From Corynebacterium pelargi (GTDB taxonomy: Bacteria; Actinomycetota; Actinomycetes; Mycobacteriales; Mycobacteriaceae): a stretch of 64,000 bases of DNA. The stretch is from positions 177,239-241,238 of the forward strand of contig NZ_BMCX01000001.1 of assembly GCF_014635485.1 (NCBI RefSeq), given 5' to 3'. Below, one piece after another: positions 20,242-30,469 of the stretch; position 1 is the stretch's first letter; every line of letters begins with the position of its first letter. Both the position numbers and the translations under genes were made by a program. The notes below the pieces were generated by a model. It ran no database searches, was not told the origin of the DNA, and saw nothing but the letters and a program-made list of their open reading frames with translations.

Positions 20242-21459
20242 CTAGAAGCTCAAACGTTGCGCGATGCGCTGCTGGTAGGACTCAACATTGCGTTTGGTTT
20301 CGGCCAGGGAATCCCCACCAAATTTCTGCAACACGGCACGGGCAAGCACCAAGGCGACCATCGCCTCTGCCACAACGCCGGCAGCAGGCACCGCACACAC
20401 ATCGGAACGCTGGTGAATACCGGTTGCGGCTGCACCAGAGCCCATATCAACCGTCTTGAGGGCACGAGGCACCGTCGAAATCGGCTTCATGGCGGCGCGC
20501 ACCCTCAAAGCCTCACCATTGGTCATGCCACCTTCAAGGCCACCGGCTCGGTTGGTCACGCGGTGCAGACCCTGTTCATCTCGCACCATCTCATCGTGAG
20601 CCTGCGATCCGCGACGGCGGGCCTCCTCAAAACCGTCACCGATTTCCACGCCCTTGATGGCCTGAATCCCCATGAGTGCAGCAGCCAATTGGGCATCGAG
20701 GCGATCCTCACCTGAGATATGAGAACCCAAACCAATCGGCAGGCCATCGACGACTACTTCCACGATGCCGCCGAGGGTATCGCCTTGCTTCTTCGCCTTT
20801 TCAATCTCGGCAATCATCGAGGCTTCGGCATCGGCATAAAAGGCGCGCACTGGTGAGGCATCAATAGCCTCGATATCCGAGGCGCCCGGCAGAAGGGCTT
20901 CTTGATCACCCGGATTATGCAGTTCGGAGTTTCCGATGGACACGACGTGGGAAAAGACCTCAACACCGAGGACTTCCCTGAGGAAATTACGGGCAACCGT
21001 GGCTGCGGCTACGCGTGCTGCTGTCTCTCGGGCAGAGGCGCGCTCAAGCACCGGTCGGATCTCGTCCAAGTCGTACTTGAGCATGCCAGCAAAATCGGCG
21101 TGCCCAGGCCTCGGACGCATCAGGCGTGCACCGCGACCAGAGGCCATCGCTGCGGCTACGTCTTCGTCTTCAAGATCAATTGGGTCAGCCGACATGATGG
21201 TGGTCCACTTCGGCCACTCGGTATTGCCGATCATGATGGCAATGGGGCTACCCATCGTTGAGCCATGGCGCACTCCACCAAGCAGCGTGACTTCATCCGC
21301 TTCGAATTTCATGCGGGCGCCACGCCCGTAGCCAAGGCGGCGTCGAGCGAGTTGAGCGCTAATATCTTCGCGCGTAATCGGCACGCCAGCAGGCATATGT
21401 TCCACCATGGCAATCAGTGCCTGACCGTGCGATTCTCCAGCAGTTGTCCATCGAAGCAT
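20242..21459 (-). CDS. aroC: Chorismate synthase
   Basis: Last shikimate-pathway step, making chorismate from EPSP with reduced FMN. 405 residues from the ATG at 21459: [21 protein letters not shown] at the N-terminus, [13 protein letters not shown], the RPRPGHADF motif, and the C-terminal [19 protein letters not shown] start at 21459, where the family N-terminus [12 protein letters not shown] begins; a CATAAT -10 box ends 6 bases before this ATG, so the mRNA is probably leaderless. A 20-codon upstream extension of the frame has no support. Confidence 0.97.
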   Translation of the reverse strand: MLRWTTAGESHGQALIAMVEHMPAGVPITREDISAQLARRRLGYGRGARMKFEADEVTLLGGVRHGSTMGSPIAIMIGNTEWPKWTTIMSADPIDLEDEDVAAAMASGRGARLMRPRPGHADFAGMLKYDLDEIRPVLERASARETAARVAAATVARNFLREVLGVEVFSHVVSIGNSELHNPGDQEALLPGASDIEAIDASPVRAFYADAEASMIAEIEKAKKQGDTLGGIVEVVVDGLPIGLGSHISGEDRLDAQLAAALMGIQAIKGVEIGDGFEEARRRGSQAHDEMVRDEQGLHRVTNRAGGLEGGMTNGEALRVRAAMKPISTVPRALKTVDMGSGAAATGIHQRSDVCAVPAAGVVAEAMVALVLARAVLQKFGGDSLAETKRNVESYQQRIAQRLSF

Positions 21460-21471
21460 GGTGGAATTATG
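21460..21471 (-). promoter_or_regulatory. Leaderless promoter of aroC
   Basis: Minus-strand CATAAT (21466-21471) is separated from the aroC ATG by 6 bases, which places the expected transcription start on the A of the start codon. No ribosome-binding sequence is present between the two. The -35 region is not recognisable. Confidence 0.6.
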
Positions 21472-21525
21472 CCACGGTCTGATAATGCGCATGGCATTAC
21501 TCCCCCAAGCAACCCCCACGGGGAG

Positions 21526-21984
21526 CTAAAAACCATGCGCGCTGAAACCATAGGCCAGGGCCGCTCCAAGCAGCATGCCCGGCCCATGAGGAATACCTGC
21601 GCTTCCTCTTTGCCCACTGCAGCGATACGCAATGCCGAGCAATAGGCTCAAAAGGGACGCCACAACGATGGCAAGGAGCACCGTTTGAAAACCCAGGGGC
21701 CCAAGGATCCACCCAAGTGTTGGTGCGAGTTTGAGGTCACCGCCTCCTACCCCGCCTGGCATGAGCATGGCCAGGATCGCGTAGAGGGCAAACCAGGCAA
21801 TCCCGGGCACAAGGTAGGCCGGATCTTGCACTGCCCGCCACACCCCAACAACGACGGCGGCGGGCAGCGTCGCATGATTTGGCAAACGCTGCTGTTGGAT
21901 ATCCCACGCACTTAAATAGATCGCCCACGAGGCGTACACCAAACCCCATATCCCCATGGGCGTTACTGTAGCCGGCTTCGCCAT
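21526..21984 (-). CDS. Prepilin peptidase-like A24 family membrane protein
   Basis: A short (152-residue) polytopic membrane protein of the A24 aspartic peptidase type. Both family aspartates are visible: one in AWDIQQQRLPN near residue 28 and one in the GGVGGGDLKLAP motif near residue 80. The N-terminal cytoplasmic and methyltransferase domain of long prepilin peptidases is missing, as in short archaeal or Tad-type enzymes. The ATG at 21984 has GAGG just upstream; a TTG 7 codons earlier and an ATG 9 codons later are alternatives. It lies between aroE and aroC; no pilin or Tad genes are nearby, so the substrate is unknown. Confidence 0.8.
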   Translation of the reverse strand: MAKPATVTPMGIWGLVYASWAIYLSAWDIQQQRLPNHATLPAAVVVGVWRAVQDPAYLVPGIAWFALYAILAMLMPGGVGGGDLKLAPTLGWILGPLGFQTVLLAIVVASLLSLLLGIAYRCSGQRGSAGIPHGPGMLLGAALAYGFSAHGF

Positions 21985-22028
21985 GTTCCTCAGCCGGAAG
22001 GGCAAAAAGGCGAAAGATCAGGTGATGC

Positions 22029-22874
22029 TTAACCGATACCGAGATCGCGCTCCAAGGCGCTTCGCATCGCTTCTTTGGGCGCTGGTTGGCCGGTGAATTG
22101 CTCGAATTGGCCGTAGGCTTGTTCGGCAAGCATTACATGGCCACCGACCACGGGCACTCCGTGTGTCGAAGCTGCCTGCATCAGCGGTGTTGGCCAGGGA
22201 TCATAGATCACATCGAGCAGCGGAACCCGTGCGATGGTGTGGGCACGGTCTGCAATGGCCTTGGAAGGCACCGTCGATACCAGCACCTCTGCGCTCTCAA
22301 CGGCCTTGGCCACCTCATCGATTGAGCGAAAATCCAGGCTGATGCCAAGATTTTGCACAAGATCGCGAAATTCCGCCTCGCGGTTGCTGCGGTTGATCAT
22401 CAGCACTGCTTCTACCCCGAGGGTGGCCAGCGCATATACAGCGGGCCGTGCGGTACCTCCGGCACCGATGATCACCGCGCGTTTGGCATTAAAACTGCCG
22501 CCGCCAAGCTCTTTGAGTGCTCCTGCGACACCATCAACATCGGTGTTATCGGCAAACCAGCCGGCGTCCTGGCGCACCAGGGTGTTGGCCGATCCGATGG
22601 CTTGCGCACGATCACTGACCTTGGATGCAGCCTGCAGTGCGGCAAATTTCGCCGGCATCGTCACCGAGCAGCCGCGGTAGCTTGGGTCGAGTTGATCGAG
22701 CAATCCCGGAAGTTGCTCTGCTGTGCATTCTTTGCGCTCATAGCGCCAGTGGTGCATGCCGAGTGCTTGATACCCGGTGTTGTGCAGCAGTGGGGATCGC
22801 GAATGTTCAATGGGCGAACCCAGCACCACGGCCTTGTGCGTAATGCTGGGTTCTGTGTTTTGCGTGTGGGTCAT
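22029..22874 (-). CDS. aroE: Shikimate dehydrogenase
   Basis: NADPH-dependent reduction of 3-dehydroshikimate. 281 residues. The substrate site includes GSPIEHSRSPLLHN with the paired serines, and SVTMPAKFAAL with the catalytic Lys; the NADP-binding loop is IIGAGGTARPAVYAL. NTDVDGVAGAL is also typical. The ATG lies 3 bases past the mltG stop. First of five aro genes in this operon. Confidence 0.95.
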   Translation of the reverse strand: MTHTQNTEPSITHKAVVLGSPIEHSRSPLLHNTGYQALGMHHWRYERKECTAEQLPGLLDQLDPSYRGCSVTMPAKFAALQAASKVSDRAQAIGSANTLVRQDAGWFADNTDVDGVAGALKELGGGSFNAKRAVIIGAGGTARPAVYALATLGVEAVLMINRSNREAEFRDLVQNLGISLDFRSIDEVAKAVESAEVLVSTVPSKAIADRAHTIARVPLLDVIYDPWPTPLMQAASTHGVPVVGGHVMLAEQAYGQFEQFTGQPAPKEAMRSALERDLGIG

Positions 22875-22877
22875 CTT

Positions 22878-24026
22878 TTAGCGGTTGCTATCGAGCACGC
22901 CGTTGTCCAGCGACTCCTTGGTGGCCTCTTGGTGCTCGTCGAAGTTCCTGGTGAAGACGGTGGTGCCGTCTTTATCCACGGTGACAAAGTAGAGCCAGTC
23001 GCCTTCTGCCGGGTTTTCCATGGCCTCGATGGCTTGGATCGATGGGCTGGCAATGGGGGTGGCCGGCAGGCCATCCATCGCGTAGGTATTCCATGGGGTT
23101 TCGCGTGCGCGATCCTCATTCGTGGTGGCGACTTCCTGCTCGGAGAGGTCGTAGTTCACCGTGGAGTCGAATTCGAGGCGCTGGGGCTCTTCCAGGCGGT
23201 TCAGGATCACTCGCGCAACCTTATTAAAGTCGCCTTCGGGTGCCTCACGCTCAACCAGGGATGCAGCCGTGACCATCTCGTAAGGGCTCAGGCCTACTGC
23301 CTTGGAGCGATTGACCAGGTCGGTGTCTGCATAGGACTTTGCCGAGCGGCTAATCAGATCTTTGAGCACCGACAAGGCATCGGCGGTGGGATCTACAACG
23401 TATTGGCCGGGCACGATCAGGCCTTCGAGGCGGCGCGGATCATCGCCGCGTGCTTGAACTGGCTCAATCGCCCAGTCGGGCACGCCGAGTTCTTGCAGAT
23501 CAGCGGTGGCACCAACGCGCTGCAACTCTTCGGTGCTAATGCAGTTGCCTTCTGGTTGCCCACAAGACACCTGGGAGATCATCGAGTAGATGCCGAAGCG
23601 GGTATCGCCTGCAACAACTTTTACGTCCATGAGCGTTGCGCCACCGGGGATATCGAGCATCTCCACGCGGTTATCATCGCTGAGCAAGGCATTGACTGCC
23701 GACTTGGCGCTCATCTGCTCTTGAAGCTTATAAAAGCCCGGCTTGAGCTCCGCTGCTGCTTTATTGCTATAGGCGGCTGAGGCGAAGGTATCTGCGTCTG
23801 CCACAACACCCTTGGATTCCAGGTCAGGCCCGAGCTGCGACATGCTGGAACCCTCTGGGACTTCAACGAGCACCGTGGTGCCGTTGCCTTGGCCTTCGAA
23901 GTCACTCTTGCCGGAGTTCATATTCACACCGATATACACCACGGCGGACACAAGAAGCACTAAGGCAGCAACCAGAACGGCTAGACCGCGTTGGCGTCGC
24001 TTCACATACTTCGGTTCCATTCGCAT
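22878..24026 (-). CDS. mltG: Endolytic murein transglycosylase MltG
   Basis: Membrane-bound lytic transglycosylase that cuts nascent glycan strands and limits their length. 382 residues: short basic cytoplasmic tail, one transmembrane helix at about residues 14-34, then the periplasmic YceG fold. The catalytic glutamate lies in AASLVEREAPEGD near residue 252; later motifs are LEFDSTVNYDL, NTYAMDGLPATPIASPS and YFVTVDKDGT. The ATG has AAAGG 11 bases upstream. It lies in the conserved alaS-ruvX-mltG-aroE order. Confidence 0.96.
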   Translation of the reverse strand: MRMEPKYVKRRQRGLAVLVAALVLLVSAVVYIGVNMNSGKSDFEGQGNGTTVLVEVPEGSSMSQLGPDLESKGVVADADTFASAAYSNKAAAELKPGFYKLQEQMSAKSAVNALLSDDNRVEMLDIPGGATLMDVKVVAGDTRFGIYSMISQVSCGQPEGNCISTEELQRVGATADLQELGVPDWAIEPVQARGDDPRRLEGLIVPGQYVVDPTADALSVLKDLISRSAKSYADTDLVNRSKAVGLSPYEMVTAASLVEREAPEGDFNKVARVILNRLEEPQRLEFDSTVNYDLSEQEVATTNEDRARETPWNTYAMDGLPATPIASPSIQAIEAMENPAEGDWLYFVTVDKDGTTVFTRNFDEHQEATKESLDNGVLDSNR

Positions 24027-24114
24027 TAATGGAGCACCTTTCTTCGCACATCCCGGAGTCTAGGTGTTGCCACCGGGGTCTTAACGCATAGTCGCGCCTA
24101 TGCAATGTTGCAGA

Positions 24115-24684
24115 TCAGTCTCTAACGATACCTTTTATCGGTCCGGGTTTGGGCGATTGCCTCCGCATTGCGCTCGATCTTTCATCCAACCAGCTCTGCA
24201 GGATCTCCACAGCGGCTGCTTGATCAATGCGCGAACGAGCCTTTTTTGCCGAAACCCCGGAACTTCGCATGGCTTGGCTGGCTACTACGGTGCTCAGGCG
24301 TTCGTCGCCAAGCTGGACCCTTGTACCCTTTGCCAAGCTGCCTTGTTGTTTGAGCTTTTCGACGCGCCCGCGAAGTCGCTTGGCAATGAGCTGGGCGTGC
24401 TGGGCGCTGGCAGATCCCTGGCCACCGAGGGTGCGTGGCAGACCCACGACAATCTCTACGACCTGATATTCCAGCGCCAGCTTGAGAATTCGCTCAATAT
24501 CGGCACCGTCTTCATCGCGAAAACCTGTGACACGAGCAACAGTTTCCACGGGCGTGGCCATGCGCGCATCGCTATCGGACACGGCAACGCCGATGCGAAC
24601 CGTTCCCACGTCGATGCCGAGTCTGCGGCCCGGTCCTGGATCGGCGATGCCCGGGCGATCCGGCTGCGGAGATTGATCAAACAC
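24115..24684 (-). CDS. ruvX: Putative pre-16S rRNA nuclease YqgF/RuvX
   Basis: RNase H-fold protein of the YqgF family, linked to 16S rRNA 5' maturation and to Holliday-junction processing in actinobacteria. 189 residues from the GTG at 24684 with GGGAG 5 bases upstream. The first catalytic aspartate lies in RRLGIDVGTVRIGVAVSD, the second acidic site in VQLGDERLSTV, and the third in ARSRIDQAAAVEILQSWLD. The upstream open frame overlaps the alaS terminator and is not coding. Confidence 0.93.
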   Translation of the reverse strand: MFDQSPQPDRPGIADPGPGRRLGIDVGTVRIGVAVSDSDARMATPVETVARVTGFRDEDGADIERILKLALEYQVVEIVVGLPRTLGGQGSASAQHAQLIAKRLRGRVEKLKQQGSLAKGTRVQLGDERLSTVVASQAMRSSGVSAKKARSRIDQAAAVEILQSWLDERSSAMRRQSPKPGPIKGIVRD

Positions 24685-24718
24685 TGCTACTCCCGAGGTC
24701 TGCAACAACAATGACGAC

Positions 24719-24758
24719 AAAACACGGCCGCTGCCTGTAAAGATACAGCAGCGACCGT
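24719..24758 (-). terminator. Terminator or attenuator after alaS
   Basis: A hairpin of about 16 bp with one bulged base (24723-24739 with 24744-24758, loop AAGA) is followed on the minus strand by TTTTGTCGTC. It lies 12 bases after the alaS stop codon and 35 bases before the ruvX GTG, so it should reduce read-through into the ruvX-mltG-aro series. Confidence 0.75.
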
Positions 24759-24769
24759 GCGAGAAAACC

Positions 24770-27445
24770 TTAGCGAGTAAGCGCTTCGCGCAGGGCATCG
24801 ACTGCCTGCGAGAAACCGGCGATCTCGCTGCCGGAGCCTTGGGCCATATCGGCTTTGCCACCGCCGTTGCCCTTGATGTACTGGCCAAGCACACCAGCGA
24901 GTTCCTTGGCACTGAAGCCCTGATCCACAGCGGCCTTATTCAAGCCCACCACAAACGGCACGCGGGAACGTGCGTCTTCAGCCACAAGCACCACAACACC
25001 TGGTTGGCCACCCAGCTTCTGCTTGAGCTCGGTAGCCAGCGTGCGCAGGTCTTTTGCCTCGGTGCCCTTTGGGAGCTCTTGATGCAAGAACGTGGTGCCA
25101 GCTACGTCTTCTGCAGAGGCCAGCATCTCATTAGCACCAGCCAACAGTTGCTTACGGTGCAGCTCGGCGATGGTCTTTTCGGCTTCCTTGAGCTTCTGGG
25201 TCAAGGCCGCGACGCGCTCTGGAACTTCCTCGGACTTTGCCTTCAGCGAGCTGGCGACACCTTCGACAAGGGCGCGCTCCTTGGACAAGTAGCGGAAGGA
25301 GTCCAAACCGGAATAGGCCTCGATGCGGCGGACACCGGATCCCACCGAGGACTCTCCCAGCACCGCCACCGGGCCGATCTGCGAGGAGTGCGAGACGTGA
25401 GTGCCACCGCACAGCTCCATGGAAAATGGCCCACCGATTTCTACGACGCGCACCAAGTCGCCGTAGTTTTCACCGAACAGCGCCATCGCGCCCATGGCCT
25501 TTGCTTCATCCAAAGAGGTTTCGATGGTATTGACTTGCCAGTCGGTATCCACTGCCTGGTTGGTGATCGCCTGGATCTGCTCAAGCTGCTTAGGGCTCAG
25601 CGCATCGGTGTAGTTGAAGTCAAAGCGCAAGTAGCCAGGCTTATTCATCGAACCTGCCTGCACCGCCGTGGGGCCGAGCACCTCGCGCAGGGCGGCGTGG
25701 ATGAGGTGGGTGGCAGAGTGCGCCTGGCGCGCCGCGTGGCGCCACGCCGGGTCCACCAATGCCTGCACATCATCGCCGACGATCAATCCGCCCTGCTCCA
25801 CGGTGGCCTTGTGTACCCAAAGTTTCTTGCCAACCTTTTGCACGTCGCCAACCCGCAGCAGGGTGCCACCGGCTTCAATAGTGCCGCGGTCGCCCAACTG
25901 GCCGCCGGCTTCGGCGTACAGCGGAGTGACGTCCAAAATCACTTCCACTTCATCGCCCTCGGCGGCTTCTTGAACCTGCTGTCCGTCGCGGATCAGGCCC
26001 AATACCTTCGAGTTGCTATTGAGCTCATCGAATCCGGTGAACTCCGTGGGGTGCTCATCAACGAACTGGCGGTAGACGCTGAGATCTGCGTGACCGTGCT
26101 TCTTGGCCTGCGAGTCGGCCTTGGCACGGGCAACCTGCTCATCCATGAGCTTATGGAAGCCATCCTCGTCCACCTCAAGGCCTGCCTCCGCGGCCATTTC
26201 CAGGGTCAGATCGATGGGGAAGCCATAGGTGTCATGCAGCGTAAAGGCTTCTTGGCCCGATAGAGTCGCGCCACCTTGAGCCTTGACTTGGCCTGCGGCC
26301 TGCTCAAAGAGGTGCGTACCGGATTCGAGGGTGCGCAGGAAGGCGGTTTCCTCAGCCAGGGCCACCTTGAGAATACGCTCACGCTGATCAGCGATCTCAG
26401 GGTAGGAAGGCGTCATGGTGTCCATGATGGTGTTCATGAAACGTTCCATGGTTTTACCCTGGGCACCAAGCAGACGAGCCGAACGAATAATGCGGCGCAG
26501 TAAACGACGCAGGATATAGCCGCGGCCAACGTTGCCAGGTGTTACACCGTCCAGGATGATCATCATGGCGGTACGGGAGTGATCGGCAATGACCCTGAAG
26601 CGGATGTCATTGATCCGGTCGGTGTTCGGATCCTCGTACTTCGTACCGGTGACTTCCTCCGCCACATCGATAACGGGGCGAAGCAGGTCAGTTTCGTAGA
26701 CGTTGTCGACGCCTTGCAAGATACAAGCTACGCGCTCCACACCGAGGCCGGTGTCGATATTCTTCTTCGGCAGATCACCGAGGATTTCAAAGTTGCCTTT
26801 GCCAATACCTTCGCCGCGCTCCTTTTCCATGAAGACCAAATTCCAAATCTCCATGTAGCGGTTGTCATCTGCGATGGGGCCACCTTCTTTGCCATAGGCA
26901 GGGCCGCGGTCGTAGTAGATCTCAGAGCAAGGGCCACAAGGGCCGGGAATACCCATGGACCAGTAGTTATCGGCCATGCCCAAACGCTGGATGCGTTCGC
27001 TGGGAACACCGATGTGCTGCTCCCAAATCTCTGCGGCTTCATCGTCATCGAGATAGACGGTCACCCAGAGTCGCTCCGGATCTAAGCCATAGCCGCCCTG
27101 CTCAACATCGCCTGTGAGCAGCGACCAGGCGTGCTCGATTGCACCCTTTTTAAAGTACTGACCAAACGAGAAGTTGCCGGCCATCTGGAAGAAGGTGTTG
27201 TGGCGGGTAGTAATTCCCACCTCTTCAATATCCAGGGTGCGCACGCACTTTTGAATAGAGGTGGCCTTGCCCTGCGGGAATGGAGGGTTTTGCTGCCCGA
27301 GGAAGTAGGGCTTAAACGGCACCATGCCAGCATTGACAAACAACAAGTTCGGGTCATCAAGAATCAGTGAGGCACTCGGAACCGCCTCATGGCCTGATTG
27401 GACGAAGTGTTGAGTAAACCGTTCCCGAATCTCATGGGTTTGCAC
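24770..27445 (-). CDS. alaS: Alanine-tRNA ligase
   Basis: Charges tRNA-Ala. 891 residues. The class II catalytic domain opens with [21 protein letters not shown]; the editing domain has the zinc ligands [11 protein letters not shown] and [13 protein letters not shown]; the C-terminal part has the coiled oligomerisation region and C-Ala domain ending in [17 protein letters not shown] sequence (here [13 protein letters not shown]). The GTG start has GAGG 9 bases upstream. It precedes ruvX and follows rarA. Confidence 0.98.
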   Translation of the reverse strand: MQTHEIRERFTQHFVQSGHEAVPSASLILDDPNLLFVNAGMVPFKPYFLGQQNPPFPQGKATSIQKCVRTLDIEEVGITTRHNTFFQMAGNFSFGQYFKKGAIEHAWSLLTGDVEQGGYGLDPERLWVTVYLDDDEAAEIWEQHIGVPSERIQRLGMADNYWSMGIPGPCGPCSEIYYDRGPAYGKEGGPIADDNRYMEIWNLVFMEKERGEGIGKGNFEILGDLPKKNIDTGLGVERVACILQGVDNVYETDLLRPVIDVAEEVTGTKYEDPNTDRINDIRFRVIADHSRTAMMIILDGVTPGNVGRGYILRRLLRRIIRSARLLGAQGKTMERFMNTIMDTMTPSYPEIADQRERILKVALAEETAFLRTLESGTHLFEQAAGQVKAQGGATLSGQEAFTLHDTYGFPIDLTLEMAAEAGLEVDEDGFHKLMDEQVARAKADSQAKKHGHADLSVYRQFVDEHPTEFTGFDELNSNSKVLGLIRDGQQVQEAAEGDEVEVILDVTPLYAEAGGQLGDRGTIEAGGTLLRVGDVQKVGKKLWVHKATVEQGGLIVGDDVQALVDPAWRHAARQAHSATHLIHAALREVLGPTAVQAGSMNKPGYLRFDFNYTDALSPKQLEQIQAITNQAVDTDWQVNTIETSLDEAKAMGAMALFGENYGDLVRVVEIGGPFSMELCGGTHVSHSSQIGPVAVLGESSVGSGVRRIEAYSGLDSFRYLSKERALVEGVASSLKAKSEEVPERVAALTQKLKEAEKTIAELHRKQLLAGANEMLASAEDVAGTTFLHQELPKGTEAKDLRTLATELKQKLGGQPGVVVLVAEDARSRVPFVVGLNKAAVDQGFSAKELAGVLGQYIKGNGGGKADMAQGSGSEIAGFSQAVDALREALTR

Positions 27446-27546
27446 AGCGAAACGCCTCGTTAGCTTTCTTCTTCTCGTAAGTGGTTCTTTATTCAGCGCC
27501 CACCCTTCTTATCAGGCAGGCAAGTACAGCAGTACTCTACCGCAGA

Positions 27547-28881
27547 TTAGCCCTCATGCTTTGCACGGATAATTTTGCGCAGCCTCGGCCAAAGCGCAGC
27601 AAGCTTTCGTTCCTCGCCGTGCTCGCTGGGCTGGTAATACCGAGCCTGTTCAAGGCCATCGGGCAGGTACTGCTGGGCTAGCACCCCATTTGGATCATCG
27701 TGAGGATAGCGATAGCCCACCGCATTGCCCATGGCCTTCGCACCCTCGTAATGGCCATCACGAAGATGAGGTGGCACAGGGCCGGTATGGCCTTTGCGCA
27801 CATCTGCCAATGCAGCATCGATGGCGCGGATCACGGCATTGGACTTCGGCGCGGTAGCCAAATGGATCGTGGCCTGCGCCAAGTTGATCCTTGCCTCCGG
27901 CATGCCAATCAGTTGCACCGCTTGGGCTGCGGCGATAGCGCTTTGCAAGGCGCTTGGGTCTGCCATGCCGATGTCTTCGCTAGCGTGAATCACCAGCCGA
28001 CGCGCCAAGAAACGGGGGTCTTCTCCTGCCTCGATCATCCGCGCAAGATAGTGCAGCGCCGCATCTACATCGGAACCGCGAATGGATTTGATCCAAGCAC
28101 TGGTGATGTCGTAGTGCTGATCCCCATCCCGGTCGTAGCGCACCACTGCCCTATCAATGTGTGCACTTACTGTGGCGGCGTCCAACACACCCCCAGGCGG
28201 CACCGCTTCGGCAGCGGCCTCTAGGTAAGTAAGGGATCGCCGAGCATCCCCGCCTGCCAGACGCACCAACTGCTCCAAGGCGTCCTCGCTGATTTCCAGC
28301 TCGCCTCGATAACCGCGTTCATCCTCGATTGCTCGCTGCAATACCTTTCGGATATCGGCATCATCAAGCGAACGCAGTTGCAAGATCAGCGAACGCGATA
28401 GAAGCGGGGCCACAACGGAGAACGAAGGGTTTTCCGTGGTGGCTGCCACCAAGAGCACCACGCGGTTTTCCACCGCAGCTAAAAGAGCATCCTGTTGGGT
28501 CTTAGAAAAGCGATGTACCTCATCGATGAATAAGACCGTCTTTTCGCCATGGATTTGGCGCTTCCTGGCCTCAGCAATGACGTCCCTGACTTCCTTTACA
28601 CCAGCATTAAGTGCAGAAAGCCCAACAAAATGGTGCCCGGTTGCAGCACTAATCAGTGATGCAAGCGTGGTTTTTCCCGTGCCAGGAGGGCCATACAAAA
28701 TGACCGAGGCATCCCCAGAGCCCTCGATCAATCGGCGCAAGGGTTTGCCCGCACCCAAAAGATGCTGCTGGCCTACGACATCTTCGAGGCGTTGAGGACG
28801 CATTCGGGCAGCAAGGGGCGCGTTGCTGCCTATATCGGGCGTTGGGGATTGCGGTCGGTGGGCGTCGAAAAGGCTATCCAC
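27547..28881 (-). CDS. rarA: Replication-associated recombination protein A (AAA+ ATPase, RarA/MgsA)
   Basis: Clamp-loader-like ATPase acting at stalled replication forks. 444 residues: [19 protein letters not shown], Walker [16 protein letters not shown] near residue 63, Walker [17 protein letters not shown], sensor [12 protein letters not shown], and the C-terminal MgsA tetramerisation domain ending with [17 protein letters not shown]. The GTG start overlaps the stop of the upstream APH-fold gene by 8 bases, suggesting translational coupling. Confidence 0.95.
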   Translation of the reverse strand: MDSLFDAHRPQSPTPDIGSNAPLAARMRPQRLEDVVGQQHLLGAGKPLRRLIEGSGDASVILYGPPGTGKTTLASLISAATGHHFVGLSALNAGVKEVRDVIAEARKRQIHGEKTVLFIDEVHRFSKTQQDALLAAVENRVVLLVAATTENPSFSVVAPLLSRSLILQLRSLDDADIRKVLQRAIEDERGYRGELEISEDALEQLVRLAGGDARRSLTYLEAAAEAVPPGGVLDAATVSAHIDRAVVRYDRDGDQHYDITSAWIKSIRGSDVDAALHYLARMIEAGEDPRFLARRLVIHASEDIGMADPSALQSAIAAAQAVQLIGMPEARINLAQATIHLATAPKSNAVIRAIDAALADVRKGHTGPVPPHLRDGHYEGAKAMGNAVGYRYPHDDPNGVLAQQYLPDGLEQARYYQPSEHGEERKLAALWPRLRKIIRAKHEG

Positions 28882-30127
28882 GGCGATCCACGCGCAACGC
28901 TTCTACTACTGCGCCCGCAAATTCTCCCACCACCGGGAAACGATAATCGGCGTTTCGGAGAGCAAAGCGCTGGACGGACTCGAAAGTCTCATAGAGATCC
29001 TGGCGGATGAGGTCATAATCCTCGTGGCCATCAATTGCTTCTTGCAGGATGTTGAACTGGTAGTGCTCGAGCATGCCAAGCACTGCATCGGCGTCGATAG
29101 CCTTCAGTCCCTCGTCCTGAGCGAGCTGGTACAAATCGCCAAAGGCCGTGGTCATCGAACCGATGTGCATCATCGCGAGGCTGGAGAAGGCCCATCCAAC
29201 GAGCGCGATCAAGATGCGTGCCTGGAGGCGTTGGTGGTTGCGAACATTTGGCCAGAGGTCGCCCACCTCATCCACCCACGCATCGATGAGCGTGTCTGCT
29301 TCGTCATCGCTAATCGGCCGCGAGCTTAAAAATTGGGGGAAACCGGCGATCACGCAGGCGATGTCGAAGGTGACATCGCGGAAACCGGCCCACTCATAGT
29401 CCAGGAAGTGGGTGCTCTCGGAGACGATGATGTTGTCCGGCGATAGATCGAATGGCGTAAAGGCACGGTGCTGGCCACGGATTAGGCGGCGCTTCGACTC
29501 GGCGGCCATCTCTGCGACAATCTCCGGCACAGCAATGCCTGCTTGAGCCACAATCTTCATGCCTACCTCGATGGACAAGCCGAGGAGGTGTTCCCGGAAG
29601 CTGTGCATGTGCTGGATTTCCGGGTGCTTTTGCAGCATTCTTCGCAGCAAAATATCGAAGTGCTGCTCTTTTGTGGCCGTGCCGGCATGCATTTTGCCCA
29701 GCGACTCACCAAGGTTGCGCAGAATCTCCGTTCGCAGCGCCTCCTTGGAAGTAGAAAGCAGCTCTGCGAAGGTGTCTCCATCACCTGAATCGGAGATGAC
29801 GATGATGTGGGCATCGACATCGTAGGCCAAAAGCACCGGACCTGGGCGCACATCGGCGTTGAGGGATGTGGTGAATTGATAGGCAATCACCTCGCGCATA
29901 AACATCGAGGCGTCGATTAACTCCTCGGTTTCTGGGACGTGTTTAATCACCACGGAACGTGCCTGCAAGAAGGGTGAAGGCGCTACTTTCGCCCGAGCCA
30001 CCACGGCACTGCCCGAGCCACTTAAACGGGTGACATCCTTTAGCTTTTGCACTCCACCCAGGCGCTTGCTGAGCAAGTCCTCGGCGGTACTCACGATGGC
30101 GTCGAGCTGCGGTTGTTCTTCTTGCAC
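28874..30127 (-). CDS. APH/choline kinase-fold protein with altered catalytic loop
   Basis: 417 residues from the GTG at 30127 with GGAG 7 bases upstream. The lobe containing VVIKHVPET (phosphate-anchoring Lys) and the loop [12 protein letters not shown] followed by [18 protein letters not shown] match the aminoglycoside phosphotransferase fold. In canonical members the loop reads H-x-D-x4-N; here the histidine position is Pro, while Asp, Asn and the metal-binding Asp of FLDYE remain. Family members include aminoglycoside, choline and maltose kinases; the substrate is unknown. It lies between aspS and rarA and overlaps the rarA start. Confidence 0.8.
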   Translation of the reverse strand: MQEEQPQLDAIVSTAEDLLSKRLGGVQKLKDVTRLSGSGSAVVARAKVAPSPFLQARSVVIKHVPETEELIDASMFMREVIAYQFTTSLNADVRPGPVLLAYDVDAHIIVISDSGDGDTFAELLSTSKEALRTEILRNLGESLGKMHAGTATKEQHFDILLRRMLQKHPEIQHMHSFREHLLGLSIEVGMKIVAQAGIAVPEIVAEMAAESKRRLIRGQHRAFTPFDLSPDNIIVSESTHFLDYEWAGFRDVTFDIACVIAGFPQFLSSRPISDDEADTLIDAWVDEVGDLWPNVRNHQRLQARILIALVGWAFSSLAMMHIGSMTTAFGDLYQLAQDEGLKAIDADAVLGMLEHYQFNILQEAIDGHEDYDLIRQDLYETFESVQRFALRNADYRFPVVGEFAGAVVEALRVDRRG

Positions 30128-30283
30128 GCCTATGCTCCATCTCCATTGACAATTCGAGCTTGTAGCGGCCACCGCGCCACTGAAGGCACAGGCGGCCAGC
30201 CCGGGCGCACCGAATCTCAGTGCGCAGGTGCCTCGGCTTTGGACAAACCTCGGCACGCTCACGTGCTCTGTCTGAACACGATG

Positions 30284-30313
30284 CAAGGCTCACGGTATCT
30301 TCCGTGAGCCTTG
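30284..30313. terminator. Hairpin downstream of aspS
   Basis: A perfect 12-bp stem (CAAGGCTCACGG with CCGTGAGCCTTG) and a 6-base loop lies in the gap between aspS and the APH-fold gene. No U-run follows on either strand. It may be a U-less terminator or a processing site for the aspS transcript. Confidence 0.5.
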
Positions 30314-30469
30314 AGTGGATTGCGATCGTACGCAAATCCATCGGCAATCAATGGCCTACCCTATCACCCATATTGGCTGATGCCTATACCAGCAAAGCTG
30401 CCGCGCCACTGCCCCGAGGGGCACCGGCGCCTAGGAAAGGCCAAGGATCTTTACACTATGAGCGCTCGC

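Noticed and set aside
22353..23780. 475-codon open frame opposite aroE and mltG
   Set aside because: Covers parts of two well-identified genes antisense; composition is typical of shadow frames.
24839..26263. 474-codon open frame opposite alaS
   Set aside because: Lies fully inside alaS on the other strand, has no family resemblance and no ribosome site; it is a mirror frame of a GC-rich gene.
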